NCBI GenBank assembly: GCA_043720875.1
Contig: JAYSRU010000214.1
Coordinates: 1-9,130 of the forward strand
Length of the DNA: 9,130 bases
Direction: 5' to 3'
From: JAYSRU01 sp043720875
GTDB taxonomy: Bacteria; Bacteroidota; Bacteroidia; Flavobacteriales_D; Crocinitomicaceae
Shown here: piece by piece, positions 1-6,504 of the stretch
Layout: each line of letters starts with the position of its first letter
Numbering within the stretch: position 1 is the first letter of the stretch
Program-made: the position numbers and the translations under genes
Notes under the pieces: generated by a model
What the model was told of the DNA's origin: nothing
The model's database searches: none
The model's input: the letters and a program-made list of their open reading frames with translations, nothing else

Positions 1-2445
1 GATTTGGAAAGCATGTCTCAAATGTTTTTAAATTCTGGTAGTATTTCTATTCGAGGGATCGAATTTTATGCAAATAAGAATACGGGAGGGTCAGCGACGG
101 TTACTGTGCAGGCTGGTATTTATAATGTAAACGCTGCAAATAATCCTACTACCCTTATTACGAGTGGTTCGGTTACTTTTTCAGCCACTACAGGTGCATA
201 CCGTTATGTCAGCTTTGTTCCAGTTACTGTTACGGGTAACTATGCGGTTGTTATTACTCCCACAAATGCTGGCGGTATTTTAGATCTTTGGGTGAATAAT
301 CCACTGTTAGGACAACCTTATGATGAAGATTTTGCTAGATTTAAATCGAATTTTTATGCAAGTTCAGGCAATGTTTACATCCCAATTCCATCATTTACGG
401 AAATAGGGCCACCAGCCCTAAATTTTGAACCGCTTGTTGCTCCTCTTATTTCGTACACCATTAATACATCGTTTACGGCAACACCTAATCCTGTTTGTTT
501 AGGGACACCCGTAACATTTACTGGAACCAATACCCCGGCATATGTTTTCACAAATAGAATGTTAGATTATCAAAAATTCAGACAATTCTTTGGTACTGCA
601 GCTTCAGATTCTACGTTCGTTTATGATATGGATAATGGAACTACGGTCTGGAATACGAGTACTTCGTATGCGCATCCAGCTACAGGAACCTTTACTGTCG
701 ATTATGTTACCTTGGGTGGTTTTTGGAATTCATGTACTGATTTCGCTTCAATACCATTAGTAGTGAATCCTATTCCTGTGGCACCAACAGTTACGGCAGG
801 TGGACCACTTACATTTTGCGCTGGTGGGTCGGTTGTTTTAACTTCTTCCGCAGCAACTGGAAATGTTTGGTCTACAACCGAAACTACTGCTGCTATTACA
901 GTAAGTACAGCAGGTTCATATACGGTGACACAAACTGCCTTAGGATGTACATCTCCAAGCTCAACTGCACAAGTAACCGTAATAACAGCCTTAGATAATG
1001 CTTCTTTTGCATATGTTTCAAATACGTTGTGTACAGGTGGGGCGAATGAAACTCCCACGTTTCCAGTAGCAGGTACATATACTTCAACTCCTGTTGGTTT
1101 AGCATTGAATGGTACTACGGGTCAAATCAATATGGCTACTAGCTCAAATGGAACTTACAATGTTGTGCATCAAACTGCTGGAGCATGTCCGAATTCTACT
1201 TCTCAAAGTATTACAATTACGGCTGTGCCTGTGGCTTCATTTACTTATTCAGTTGCAACATATTGTTCTGCAGATACAGATCCTTCTCCTGTTTTTGGAG
1301 TTGGAGCTAGTGGTGGAACGTTCTCAGCTTCTTCCGTAAATCTTGTCATTAATGCTTCAACAGGGGCAATTGACCTTTCTGCAAGTTTACCAGGAACATA
1401 CACGGTAACTAATACAATTGCTGCTGCAGGGGTTTGCCCATTAGTTCAAGCAACATATCCAATAACCGTTAACGCAACTCCAGCTGCTTTTGTAACTGGT
1501 GGAGGTACTGTTTGTGGTACGGGTTCAATGCCTATCACAATAGCACTTACGGGAACTGCACCATGGAATTTTAGTTATTCTGACGGAACAACTACAACAC
1601 CAATAGTAGGTCAAATGACCTCACCTTATGTGTTTAATGCTACTACAAATGGCACGTATACAGTTACTACTGTTTCTAGTACGGGTTGTTCAGCTACAGG
1701 TGTGGGTTCTGCAATTGTTGTTTTCAACCCGAATCCAGTAGTTACGTTCGGTGCATTAACTGCAGTATGTGAAAATGCTGCTGATGTTACATTAACAGGT
1801 TCTCCGGTTGGTGGAACTTATACTGGTTCAAGCATTACGGCTACTTCGTTTGATCCTTCGGTAGGCGCAGGAACATATCCAATGTCTTATGCTTTCACGG
1901 ACGGTAACGGATGTACTGGTTCAGCAAATTCTAGTATTGTTGTAATGGCATCGCCAACAGCAGCATTAACCACGTTCTCTCAAATGTGTGTTTACAATCC
2001 TGCAATGGTATTAACAGGAGGAACTCCAGCTGGTGGAGTTTATTCAGGTCCAGGAGTTGCGGCTGGTTCATTTGATCCTGCTACAGCTGGAAATGGAACG
2101 CATGTTATTACTTACACGGTAACGCTTGGAACTTGTACGGATGCAGCGATAGAAAACATTACAGTTGACGCATGTTTAGGTTTAGTAACTTTACAAGCGG
2201 AAAATTTATCGATTGTACCAAACCCTGCTAGTGATGTTATTACAATAGCCTATACAGGTGCGAACAATTCAGGGATAGATCTTACAATAGTAACAGCTGA
2301 TGGTAAAATTGTTGCTCATAAAATCATCACTAATTCTGTTGGTTTTTCTGAAGTAATCAATGTTAATGCTTATGCAAATGGAATCTATATTGTTAAGCTT
2401 AAAATGAACAACGAAACCATTACGAAAAAAGTGGTTATTCAATAA
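1..2445 (+). CDS. Multi-domain Ig/PKD-like secreted protein with T9SS type A C-terminal sorting domain (5' end missing)
   Basis: The frame is open at base 1 and no signal peptide follows any early Met, so the gene starts upstream; 814 codons are visible. Residues here are numbered from the Leu codon at base 4. Residues about 10-150 are a beta-rich, lectin- or CBM-like region. Seven Ig/PKD-like modules follow at about 151-256, 260-327, 330-407, 410-490, 493-576, 579-648 and 651-722, each with one early and one late Cys (C165/C244, C272/C315, C343/C395, C421/C478, C504/C562, C589/C637, C662/C711). Residues about 735-813 form a Por/T9SS type A sorting domain: VPNPASD, then ADGK, NGIYIVKL and a final KKVVIQ. 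By family knowledge, such proteins cross the outer membrane by the type IX system, lose this domain and are released or attached to the surface. I see no enzymatic domain; an adhesin or matrix role is inference. Residues 194-767 contain no Lys or Arg. A strong terminator follows. Confidence 0.92.
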   Translation, partial: DLESMSQMFLNSGSISIRGIEFYANKNTGGSATVTVQAGIYNVNAANNPTTLITSGSVTFSATTGAYRYVSFVPVTVTGNYAVVITPTNAGGILDLWVNNPLLGQPYDEDFARFKSNFYASSGNVYIPIPSFTEIGPPALNFEPLVAPLISYTINTSFTATPNPVCLGTPVTFTGTNTPAYVFTNRMLDYQKFRQFFGTAASDSTFVYDMDNGTTVWNTSTSYAHPATGTFTVDYVTLGGFWNSCTDFASIPLVVNPIPVAPTVTAGGPLTFCAGGSVVLTSSAATGNVWSTTETTAAITVSTAGSYTVTQTALGCTSPSSTAQVTVITALDNASFAYVSNTLCTGGANETPTFPVAGTYTSTPVGLALNGTTGQINMATSSNGTYNVVHQTAGACPNSTSQSITITAVPVASFTYSVATYCSADTDPSPVFGVGASGGTFSASSVNLVINASTGAIDLSASLPGTYTVTNTIAAAGVCPLVQATYPITVNATPAAFVTGGGTVCGTGSMPITIALTGTAPWNFSYSDGTTTTPIVGQMTSPYVFNATTNGTYTVTTVSSTGCSATGVGSAIVVFNPNPVVTFGALTAVCENAADVTLTGSPVGGTYTGSSITATSFDPSVGAGTYPMSYAFTDGNGCTGSANSSIVVMASPTAALTTFSQMCVYNPAMVLTGGTPAGGVYSGPGVAAGSFDPATAGNGTHVITYTVTLGTCTDAAIENITVDACLGLVTLQAENLSIVPNPASDVITIAYTGANNSGIDLTIVTADGKIVAHKIITNSVGFSEVINVNAYANGIYIVKLKMNNETITKKVVIQ

Positions 2446-2465
2446 TTTCTTTTTTTAACTTTTAT

Positions 2466-2499
2466 ATACCATGCACACCATTGTGCATGGTATTTTTTT
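2466..2499 (+). terminator. Rho-independent terminator after the T9SS-secreted protein gene
   Basis: A perfect 12-bp stem (2466-2477 paired with 2482-2493, core CCATGCAC/GTGCATGG) closes a 4-nt CCAT loop. It is followed directly by seven T (2493-2499). It lies 20 bp after the stop codon and separates this gene from the oxidoreductase gene. Confidence 0.93.
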
Positions 2500-2554
2500 G
2501 TCTCGTTTTTTGAGTAAAATTCAAGTTATTAATAAATAGAACTACTTTTACAGC

Positions 2555-3199
2555 ATGAAAATTGAAATTTGGTCAGATATAATGTGTCCGTTTTGTTACA
2601 TTGGCAAACGTAATTTTGAAAAAGCTTTAGGTTTGTTAGCAGAACGAGACAAGGTGGAAGTTGAATGGAAAAGTTTTCAATTGGATCCAACCATTCCGGA
2701 AAACCCAAGTGTTACGAATGCCTACGAATACCTAGCATTAGCTAAGGGCATTTCACTTGCAGATTCTAAAGCAATGCACGAAAATGTAATTTTGAGCGCC
2801 AAGCATATTGGTTTAACCTATAACTATGAAAAAGCGATTGTCGCGAATTCATTCAATGCACATCGCTTAATCCAACTGGCTAAAACAAAGTCTTTAGGAG
2901 ATCAAGCGGAAGAAGCACTGTTTAAAGCGTATTTCACCGAGGGCAAAAACATTAATGACACTGCAACCCTTATTGGTATTGGATGTAACATTGGCTTAGC
3001 TTGTGACGCCGTGAGCAATATGTTGGCCAGTAATGAAATGGCATCAGCAGTTAACTCCGATATTCAAGAGTCTAGAGAAATAGGGGTAAAGGGTGTTCCG
3101 TTTTTTGTGATAGATAGAAAATATGCCGTTTCTGGCGCGCAACCTGTTGAAGTTTTTGTAGAAACTTTAGAAAAAGCAATGGCGCAATCGGTAAAATAG
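2555..3199 (+). CDS. FrnE-like DsbA-family thiol-disulfide oxidoreductase
   Basis: This 214-residue protein, within the usual FrnE/DsbA-family size, starts almost directly with the first thioredoxin-fold strand. Residues 6-14 (WSDIMCPFC) carry the CxxC active site, C11-P-F-C14. The helical insert includes NAHRLIQLA (101-109), typical of FrnE-like proteins. The cis-proline loop is GVP at 180-182, followed by FFVIDRKYAVSGAQP, a family hallmark. There is no signal peptide or membrane segment, so it should act in the cytoplasm, unlike periplasmic DsbA; its substrate is unknown. The HCCA-isomerase branch shares the fold, but the intact CxxC points to a redox enzyme. Two more cysteines, C144 and C150, lie in the insert domain. 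There is no Shine-Dalgarno; the only promoter-like element is a TACTTTTA at 2543-2550 with no well-placed -33 box. It stands alone and converges with the next gene across 63 bp. Confidence 0.92.
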   Translation: MKIEIWSDIMCPFCYIGKRNFEKALGLLAERDKVEVEWKSFQLDPTIPENPSVTNAYEYLALAKGISLADSKAMHENVILSAKHIGLTYNYEKAIVANSFNAHRLIQLAKTKSLGDQAEEALFKAYFTEGKNINDTATLIGIGCNIGLACDAVSNMLASNEMASAVNSDIQESREIGVKGVPFFVIDRKYAVSGAQPVEVFVETLEKAMAQSVK

Positions 3200-3230
3200 G
3201 CAAATAGGGAGTTTTAGGAATGTAGAAGGA

Positions 3231-3245
3231 CAACAACAACAACAA
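3231..3245. repeat. (CAA)5 trinucleotide microsatellite
   Basis: Five perfect CAA units lie in the 63-bp convergent gap between the oxidoreductase and lipoprotein genes. On the minus strand it reads as a (TTG)n tract just past the lipoprotein stop codon. It is outside any coding region. Confidence 0.9.
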
Positions 3246-3272
3246 ATGCGAACTGTATATCACTACAATTCG
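3231..3272 (-). terminator. Possible weak terminator of the lipoprotein gene
   Basis: On the minus strand CGAATTGT (3272-3265) can pair with ACAGTTCG (3256-3249) over 8 bp with one G-U wobble, around an 8-nt loop. The left arm overlaps the last codons and the stop. One base further on, a T-rich (TTG)n tract begins. On the plus strand the same hairpin has a C-A mismatch, so any activity should favour the minus strand. The interrupted T tract makes this a weak candidate. Confidence 0.3.
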
Positions 3273-4657
3273 TAGGCGCCAACATCTGGTGTACTGGCAT
3301 TACGCACCACGTTTTTAATATCGTTCAAGACCCCGAAGTTGGCACCGAAATTACTCAAAGACGAACTAGAGCTTGTGAATCCTAATTTAGATTCGCTCGT
3401 GCTTTCAAATTCTGGATCTTGATTCCAACGGATTAAATTAAAGCTGCTTCCGGAAGAAGTACTGCTGTTCTTAATTACACAATTCGAAAACAACATATTG
3501 ACAGTAACCGAGGTATTTAAATCCATCAAAAACTCATCTGCATTATTTCCATAGATTACACAATTTCTAAAGAGTCCTTGTGGAATTGCGCGTGCAATAA
3601 CGCTTCCGGCGTAGGTGTAATAGTTTTGGATCCTAAACAAAGGTGTGTTTCTGGTAACCGTGGTATAATTCGCAAAAGTGCAATTATTGAATTCATAATC
3701 TCCACCGGCAAACATGAAAAATGAGTGAACAGCACAGTTATTCGTTACCAGGTTTTCACCATATAGCTTAGCGCCAGCATTTTCCCAAATGCCATAAACG
3801 GCGTGGTTCAATATTTTAGTGTTTTTTAGTGTCACCGTTGCTAATCCTCCGTTGTTACTTGTGCTGTCAATTTGAACGCCTACAGTTCCATTTTTTATGA
3901 TAGAATAATCTATTATGCAAGGTTTCGCTTCAATGAAACGCAATCCGTACCATTGACCTGGAACTTCTTTGTAAAACGCTTCCAAACGATCTCCTTCAAA
4001 AATTACTTCATTCCCAAAGGTTCCGTTTACATTTAATGTACCTCTGTAAACAATGAATTGAGAGTTCTTGTGGAAGTAAACATGTGTATTGGCTTGAATG
4101 TCTAGCGTAGCATTCTCATCTACTCCAGCGTAGCCATAAACAACGTGGGGTTTGTCGTTGGGCCAAATTCCAGTATTTACATCGTTATAATGGAAATAGG
4201 CATCTTGACCCCAAACGGCTAAGTTGATGTATTGAGTTTGTCCATTTAATGTAAATCCAATAGAATCTTCCACAATCATAGGCAACGTTTGATTATTTAC
4301 CTGCAATGTCACGTCCACAAAAACAAAAAGAGAATCATTTCCATTAATTTCAACATCGTTAATTTCAATCCCTGGAACTCCATCTACATTAATTCTAAAC
4401 GGCGAGGCGCTTCCTCCAGCAAGTTTGATTGAGGAAATTAGCATGTCTTTACTGCCAGTGTTGTAGAATTTAAAACGTTTTGTGGTTGAACCTAAAGTGG
4501 TAAAAACTGTGTCGAATACAATAGAATCTGTTGAGAAAGTTAAATTGCCATCTTTTAATTTGTTCTTTTTACAACCCGTTTGAGTCATTAATGCAACGAA
4601 AAGAAAAAGAACTCCGATTACTTGAAAAAAACAAATTTTACTTTTCATATTTACCAT
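3263..4657 (-). CDS. Lipoprotein with Ig-like (ASH/DUF1573-type) domain and right-handed parallel beta-helix
   Basis: The 464-residue protein begins with a signal peptide: Lys, then a hydrophobic stretch (about 8-24) ending TQTGC, with C29 the likely lipidated Cys. The -3 residue is Gln, a loose lipobox but tolerable in this phylum. KKNK follows rather than an acidic surface-export signal, so a periplasm-facing anchor is my inference. Residues about 42-150 (FDTVFTTLG, FKFYNTGS) look like the ASH/DUF1573 Ig-like fold. From about 180 to 440 run beta-helix rungs (ATLDIQANTHVYF, GTLNVNGTFG, YSIIKNGTVGVQ, FNNCTFAN, FRNCVIYGNN, SNCVIKNSS), ending in PDVGAYE, a common tail in such proteins. No catalytic residues are evident; glycan binding or lyase-like activity is only a guess. 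Met4 (base 4648) is an equally good or better start, since the likely promoter leaves almost no leader before Met1. It is divergent from rpmE2. Confidence 0.86.
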   Translation of the reverse strand: MVNMKSKICFFQVIGVLFLFVALMTQTGCKKNKLKDGNLTFSTDSIVFDTVFTTLGSTTKRFKFYNTGSKDMLISSIKLAGGSASPFRINVDGVPGIEINDVEINGNDSLFVFVDVTLQVNNQTLPMIVEDSIGFTLNGQTQYINLAVWGQDAYFHYNDVNTGIWPNDKPHVVYGYAGVDENATLDIQANTHVYFHKNSQFIVYRGTLNVNGTFGNEVIFEGDRLEAFYKEVPGQWYGLRFIEAKPCIIDYSIIKNGTVGVQIDSTSNNGGLATVTLKNTKILNHAVYGIWENAGAKLYGENLVTNNCAVHSFFMFAGGDYEFNNCTFANYTTVTRNTPLFRIQNYYTYAGSVIARAIPQGLFRNCVIYGNNADEFLMDLNTSVTVNMLFSNCVIKNSSTSSGSSFNLIRWNQDPEFESTSESKLGFTSSSSSLSNFGANFGVLNDIKNVVRNASTPDVGAYEL

Positions 4658-4664
4658 AACGCAT

Positions 4665-4696
4665 CAAAGTAAAGAATATTTTTACAATTTTTACAA
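4665..4696 (-). promoter_or_regulatory. Candidate Bacteroidota-type promoter for the lipoprotein gene
   Basis: On the minus strand TTG (4696-4694) is followed after 21 nt by TTACTTTG (4672-4665), which matches TAnnTTTG except at the second base. Transcription would start near 4659, leaving almost no leader before the ATG at 4657 and about 11 nt before the alternative ATG at 4648. Confidence 0.35.
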
Positions 4697-4701
4697 TTTT
4701 T
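4679..4701. repeat. Tandem 9-bp repeat between divergent promoters
   Basis: The unit TTTTTACAA occurs twice head to tail (4679-4687, 4688-4696), followed by a partial third unit (TTTTT). It lies between the lipoprotein and rpmE2 promoters and contains the candidate -33 TTG of the minus-strand promoter. It may be no more than an AT-rich low-complexity spacer. Confidence 0.7.
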
Positions 4702-4713
4702 GCTTTTTGTCTA

Positions 4714-4743
4714 TTGTTGAATTAGAATTAAATAGTATATTTG
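4714..4743 (+). promoter_or_regulatory. Bacteroidota-type promoter of rpmE2
   Basis: TTG (4714-4716), a 19-nt spacer, then TATATTTG (4736-4743) exactly match the Bacteroidota housekeeping consensus TTG-N19-TAnnTTTG. Transcription should start near 4748-4750, giving a leader of about 30 nt. The predicted start coincides with the 10-bp palindrome CCGAATTCGG (4748-4757). The start codon at 4781 is preceded by A-rich sequence without a Shine-Dalgarno. Confidence 0.82.
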
Positions 4744-4780
4744 CACTCCGAATTCGGAAAAAAATAGAAATTTAGAAAAA

Positions 4781-5035
4781 ATGAGAAAAGATATTCACCC
4801 AGAAGATTACCGTTTAGTTGCGTTCAAAGATATGTCAAATGAATTCACATGGCTTTGTCGTTCTGCTGCAATTACCACTGATGTAATTACAATGGAAGAC
4901 GGAATTGAGTACCCATTATTCAAATTAGATATTTCATACAAATCGCATCCGTTCTTTACTGGGATTGCTCAATTTGTGGATACTGCAGGACGTATTGATA
5001 AATTCAAGAATCGTTACGCACGTCACCAAAAATAA
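4781..5035 (+). CDS. rpmE2: 50S ribosomal protein L31, type B (zinc-independent)
   Basis: The 84-residue product is a full-length type B L31: it starts MRKDIHPEDYRLVAFKDMSN, has the conserved EYPLFKLDISYKSHPFFTG centre (44-62) and ends VDTAGRIDKFKNRYARHQK. L31 binds the large subunit at the central protuberance and contributes to the bridge with the small subunit. Type A L31 carries a CxxC zinc ribbon; this protein has one cysteine only (C26), so it cannot hold that zinc site. By family knowledge, type B paralogues can replace the zinc form under zinc limitation, but in many Bacteroidota this may be the main L31. I see no obvious Zur-type inverted repeat at the promoter. It has a strong promoter and its own terminator, so it is monocistronic. 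Confidence 0.97.
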   Translation: MRKDIHPEDYRLVAFKDMSNEFTWLCRSAAITTDVITMEDGIEYPLFKLDISYKSHPFFTGIAQFVDTAGRIDKFKNRYARHQK

Positions 5036-5055
5036 TTTTGAATTAGAAATAATTG

Positions 5056-5082
5056 AAAAGAGACTTCGGTCTCTTTTTTTTT
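5056..5082 (+). terminator. Rho-independent terminator of rpmE2
   Basis: AAAAGAGAC (5056-5064) pairs perfectly with GTCTCTTTT (5069-5077) across a TTCG tetraloop closed by C-G, an exceptionally stable loop type. It runs into nine T (5074-5082). It lies 20 bp after the rpmE2 stop. Confidence 0.95.
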
Positions 5083-5188
5083 GCGCCAAAATATTGAAAA
5101 TAGGCTATACGCAAATCGATTTCAGCTGCGGATTAAGGGCTGAGTTAAATTGTGAATAAATTCAAAACGGTTTCTTAATCTTTCTTAG

Positions 5189-5196
5189 TATTTTCG
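5189..5196 (+). promoter_or_regulatory. Candidate -7 element for the GlmU-like gene
   Basis: TATTTTCG matches TAnnTTTG at seven of eight positions and would start transcription near 5202, about 30 nt before the ATG. No TTG is found at the usual -33 spacing, so this is tentative. The rest of the gap from 5083 to 5233 shows no gene or repeat. Confidence 0.35.
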
Positions 5197-5233
5197 TGAA
5201 AGATTAATGGTACTTTAATAACAACCAAAACAA

Positions 5234-6397
5234 ATGCAAGTAGTTTTAGACGATTCGAATGGATATTTGGTTTTTGCACCACTAACATTATCTCGACCGG
5301 TAGGGGACTTACGAGTTGGTATATTTTCGAATGCAGAAAGGTTTAATTTATTGCTACCATCTTTTGATATCAAGTATAAAACAGAACAATATTTAGCTAC
5401 AAAATTTGATGCCTCAGGAATAACTGAGGATGCAATTTATTTCAATGCACGTTTCATTTTGAACGAAGCACTTGCCTTGGAATTGACTGGATTAACGAAG
5501 GATCAAATCTTGATTGCAGAAAATGGCGAAACAATCGCTTATCATCAAAAAAATTCGTCGGCTCAAACTGTTATAAGTAACTCAAATGCAATCTATTTAG
5601 AAACGCGTTGGGATCTGTATAATAAGAATGAAGCGATCTTAAAAAGCGATTATCAATTTGCGGTAAAACATTTCGAATCAACTGAATTGTCAAAGTCGAA
5701 CACATTGATAGGAGATCCAACCCAGATATTTTTATGCAAAGGAGCAAAAGCTGAAGCCAGCATATTTAATGTAACCACAGGTCCTATTTTTATTGGACGA
5801 AATGCTGAGGTAATGGAAGGTTGTTTGGTGCGCGGAGCTATGGCTTTGTGTGATGGAGCAATCTTGAAAATGGGCGCTAAAATATATGGTGCCGCAACGT
5901 TTGGTCCGAATTGTCGCATTGGGGGTGAGGTAAGTAATTCAATTTTCCAAGCCAATAGTAATAAAGGACATGATGGTTTTGTTGGGAATTCGCTAATTGG
6001 TGAATGGTGTAATTTAGGAGCAGACACGAATACCTCAAATCTGAAGAATAATTATGGTTTAGTTTCGACATTCAGTTATGTTACCAATGGTATGACAAAT
6101 ACACTAGAACAATTCATGGGACTCACTATGGGAGATCATTCTAAAACTGGTATAAACACGATGTTAAATACAGCTACCGTTGTAGGTTTCTCTGCTAACG
6201 TTTATGGTGGAGATTTTCCAGAAAAAACAATTCATTCATTTTCGTGGGGAGGTCCATTGGGGTTCGAGCCGTTTAAAATCGAAAAGGCAATTGAGGTGGC
6301 TAAAAATATGATGTCTAGGCGTCACGTTGATTTTGAGGTGGGAGATCAAATTATTTTTGAATTTTTGTCTGCCACATCGTCACACAATCGTAAGTAA
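5234..6397 (+). CDS. Alternative GlmU-type sugar nucleotidyltransferase/acetyltransferase (UDP-GlcNAc synthesis)
   Basis: The 387-residue protein matches the Bacteroidota GlmU-like family thought to make UDP-N-acetylglucosamine for peptidoglycan and surface glycans in the cytoplasm. Its N-terminal half (about 1-165) lacks the classical GxGTRM...PK nucleotide loop. Instead it has LTLSRPVGDLRVGI (17-30), the signature of the divergent nucleotidyltransferase family (NTP_transf_4 type). From about 175 to 335 it is a left-handed beta-helix of hexapeptide repeats (IFIGRNAEV, CDGAILKMGAKI, FGPNCRIG). KGHDGFVGNSLIGEW (244-258), followed by NLGADTNTSNL, aligns well with the KAGHLTYLGDAEIG region of E. 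coli GlmU, so H246 lines up with its catalytic H363. That supports acetyltransferase function, although a thymidylyltransferase-like annotation would also be possible. No Shine-Dalgarno is seen, and the ATG follows an A/C-rich stretch. rpmE2 upstream is separated by a terminator; lon follows after 107 bp. Confidence 0.9.
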   Translation: MQVVLDDSNGYLVFAPLTLSRPVGDLRVGIFSNAERFNLLLPSFDIKYKTEQYLATKFDASGITEDAIYFNARFILNEALALELTGLTKDQILIAENGETIAYHQKNSSAQTVISNSNAIYLETRWDLYNKNEAILKSDYQFAVKHFESTELSKSNTLIGDPTQIFLCKGAKAEASIFNVTTGPIFIGRNAEVMEGCLVRGAMALCDGAILKMGAKIYGAATFGPNCRIGGEVSNSIFQANSNKGHDGFVGNSLIGEWCNLGADTNTSNLKNNYGLVSTFSYVTNGMTNTLEQFMGLTMGDHSKTGINTMLNTATVVGFSANVYGGDFPEKTIHSFSWGGPLGFEPFKIEKAIEVAKNMMSRRHVDFEVGDQIIFEFLSATSSHNRK

Positions 6398-6421
6398 CTA
6401 CGGGTTGGCATAACTCTTGGC

Positions 6422-6456
6422 TAAGGAGCATCGTTAATTTTGTAACGGGCATCGTT
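6422..6456 (+). repeat. Direct 14-bp repeat with 21-bp period around the likely lon promoter
   Basis: TAAGGAGCATCGTT (6422-6435) and TAACGGGCATCGTT (6443-6456) match at 12 of 14 positions, with the last eight bases, GCATCGTT, identical. The start-to-start distance is exactly 21 bp, two helical turns, and the copies flank the TAATTTTG element. This could be a binding site for a regulator, but no known operator is recognised. Confidence 0.6.
6435..6442 (+). promoter_or_regulatory. Candidate -7 element of the lon promoter
   Basis: TAATTTTG is a perfect match to TAnnTTTG and would start transcription near 6448, about 55 nt before the lon ATG. TTG trinucleotides occur at 6405-6407 and 6417-6419, giving spacers of 27 and 15 nt, neither ideal. 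No CIRCE-type heat-shock element is present. Confidence 0.5.
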
Positions 6457-6504
6457 GCATCATAACTTTTTACGCAAACAATTAACTGACAAATTGACTT
6501 TTCT

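Noticed and set aside
702..1058. Minus-strand open frame of 118 codons within the secreted protein gene
   Set aside because: The low-complexity Thr/Val/Ala-rich coding strand leaves its antisense frames free of stops. The frame shows no recognisable domain.
1..2445. Idea that the secreted protein and the adjacent thiol oxidoreductase form a disulfide-folding pair
   Set aside because: The oxidoreductase has no signal peptide and should stay in the cytoplasm, and a strong terminator separates the genes. Adjacency alone does not support a link.
2446..2554. Possible small RNA formed by the hairpin between the first two genes
   Set aside because: The hairpin with its T run is fully explained as the terminator of the upstream gene, and no independent promoter is visible.
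4965..5159. Plus-strand frame of 64 codons overlapping the rpmE2 3' end
   Set aside because: It overlaps a certain ribosomal protein gene in another frame and runs through the rpmE2 terminator; the sequence resembles no protein I know.
5083..5233. Search for an RNA gene or small gene in the gap before the GlmU-like gene
   Set aside because: No tRNA-like fold, stable hairpin or plausible start-to-stop frame was found; only a tentative -7 element is seen.
5653..6027. Minus-strand open frame of 124 codons inside the GlmU-like gene
   Set aside because: It is antisense to the conserved beta-helix coding region, and its composition looks like a shadow frame.
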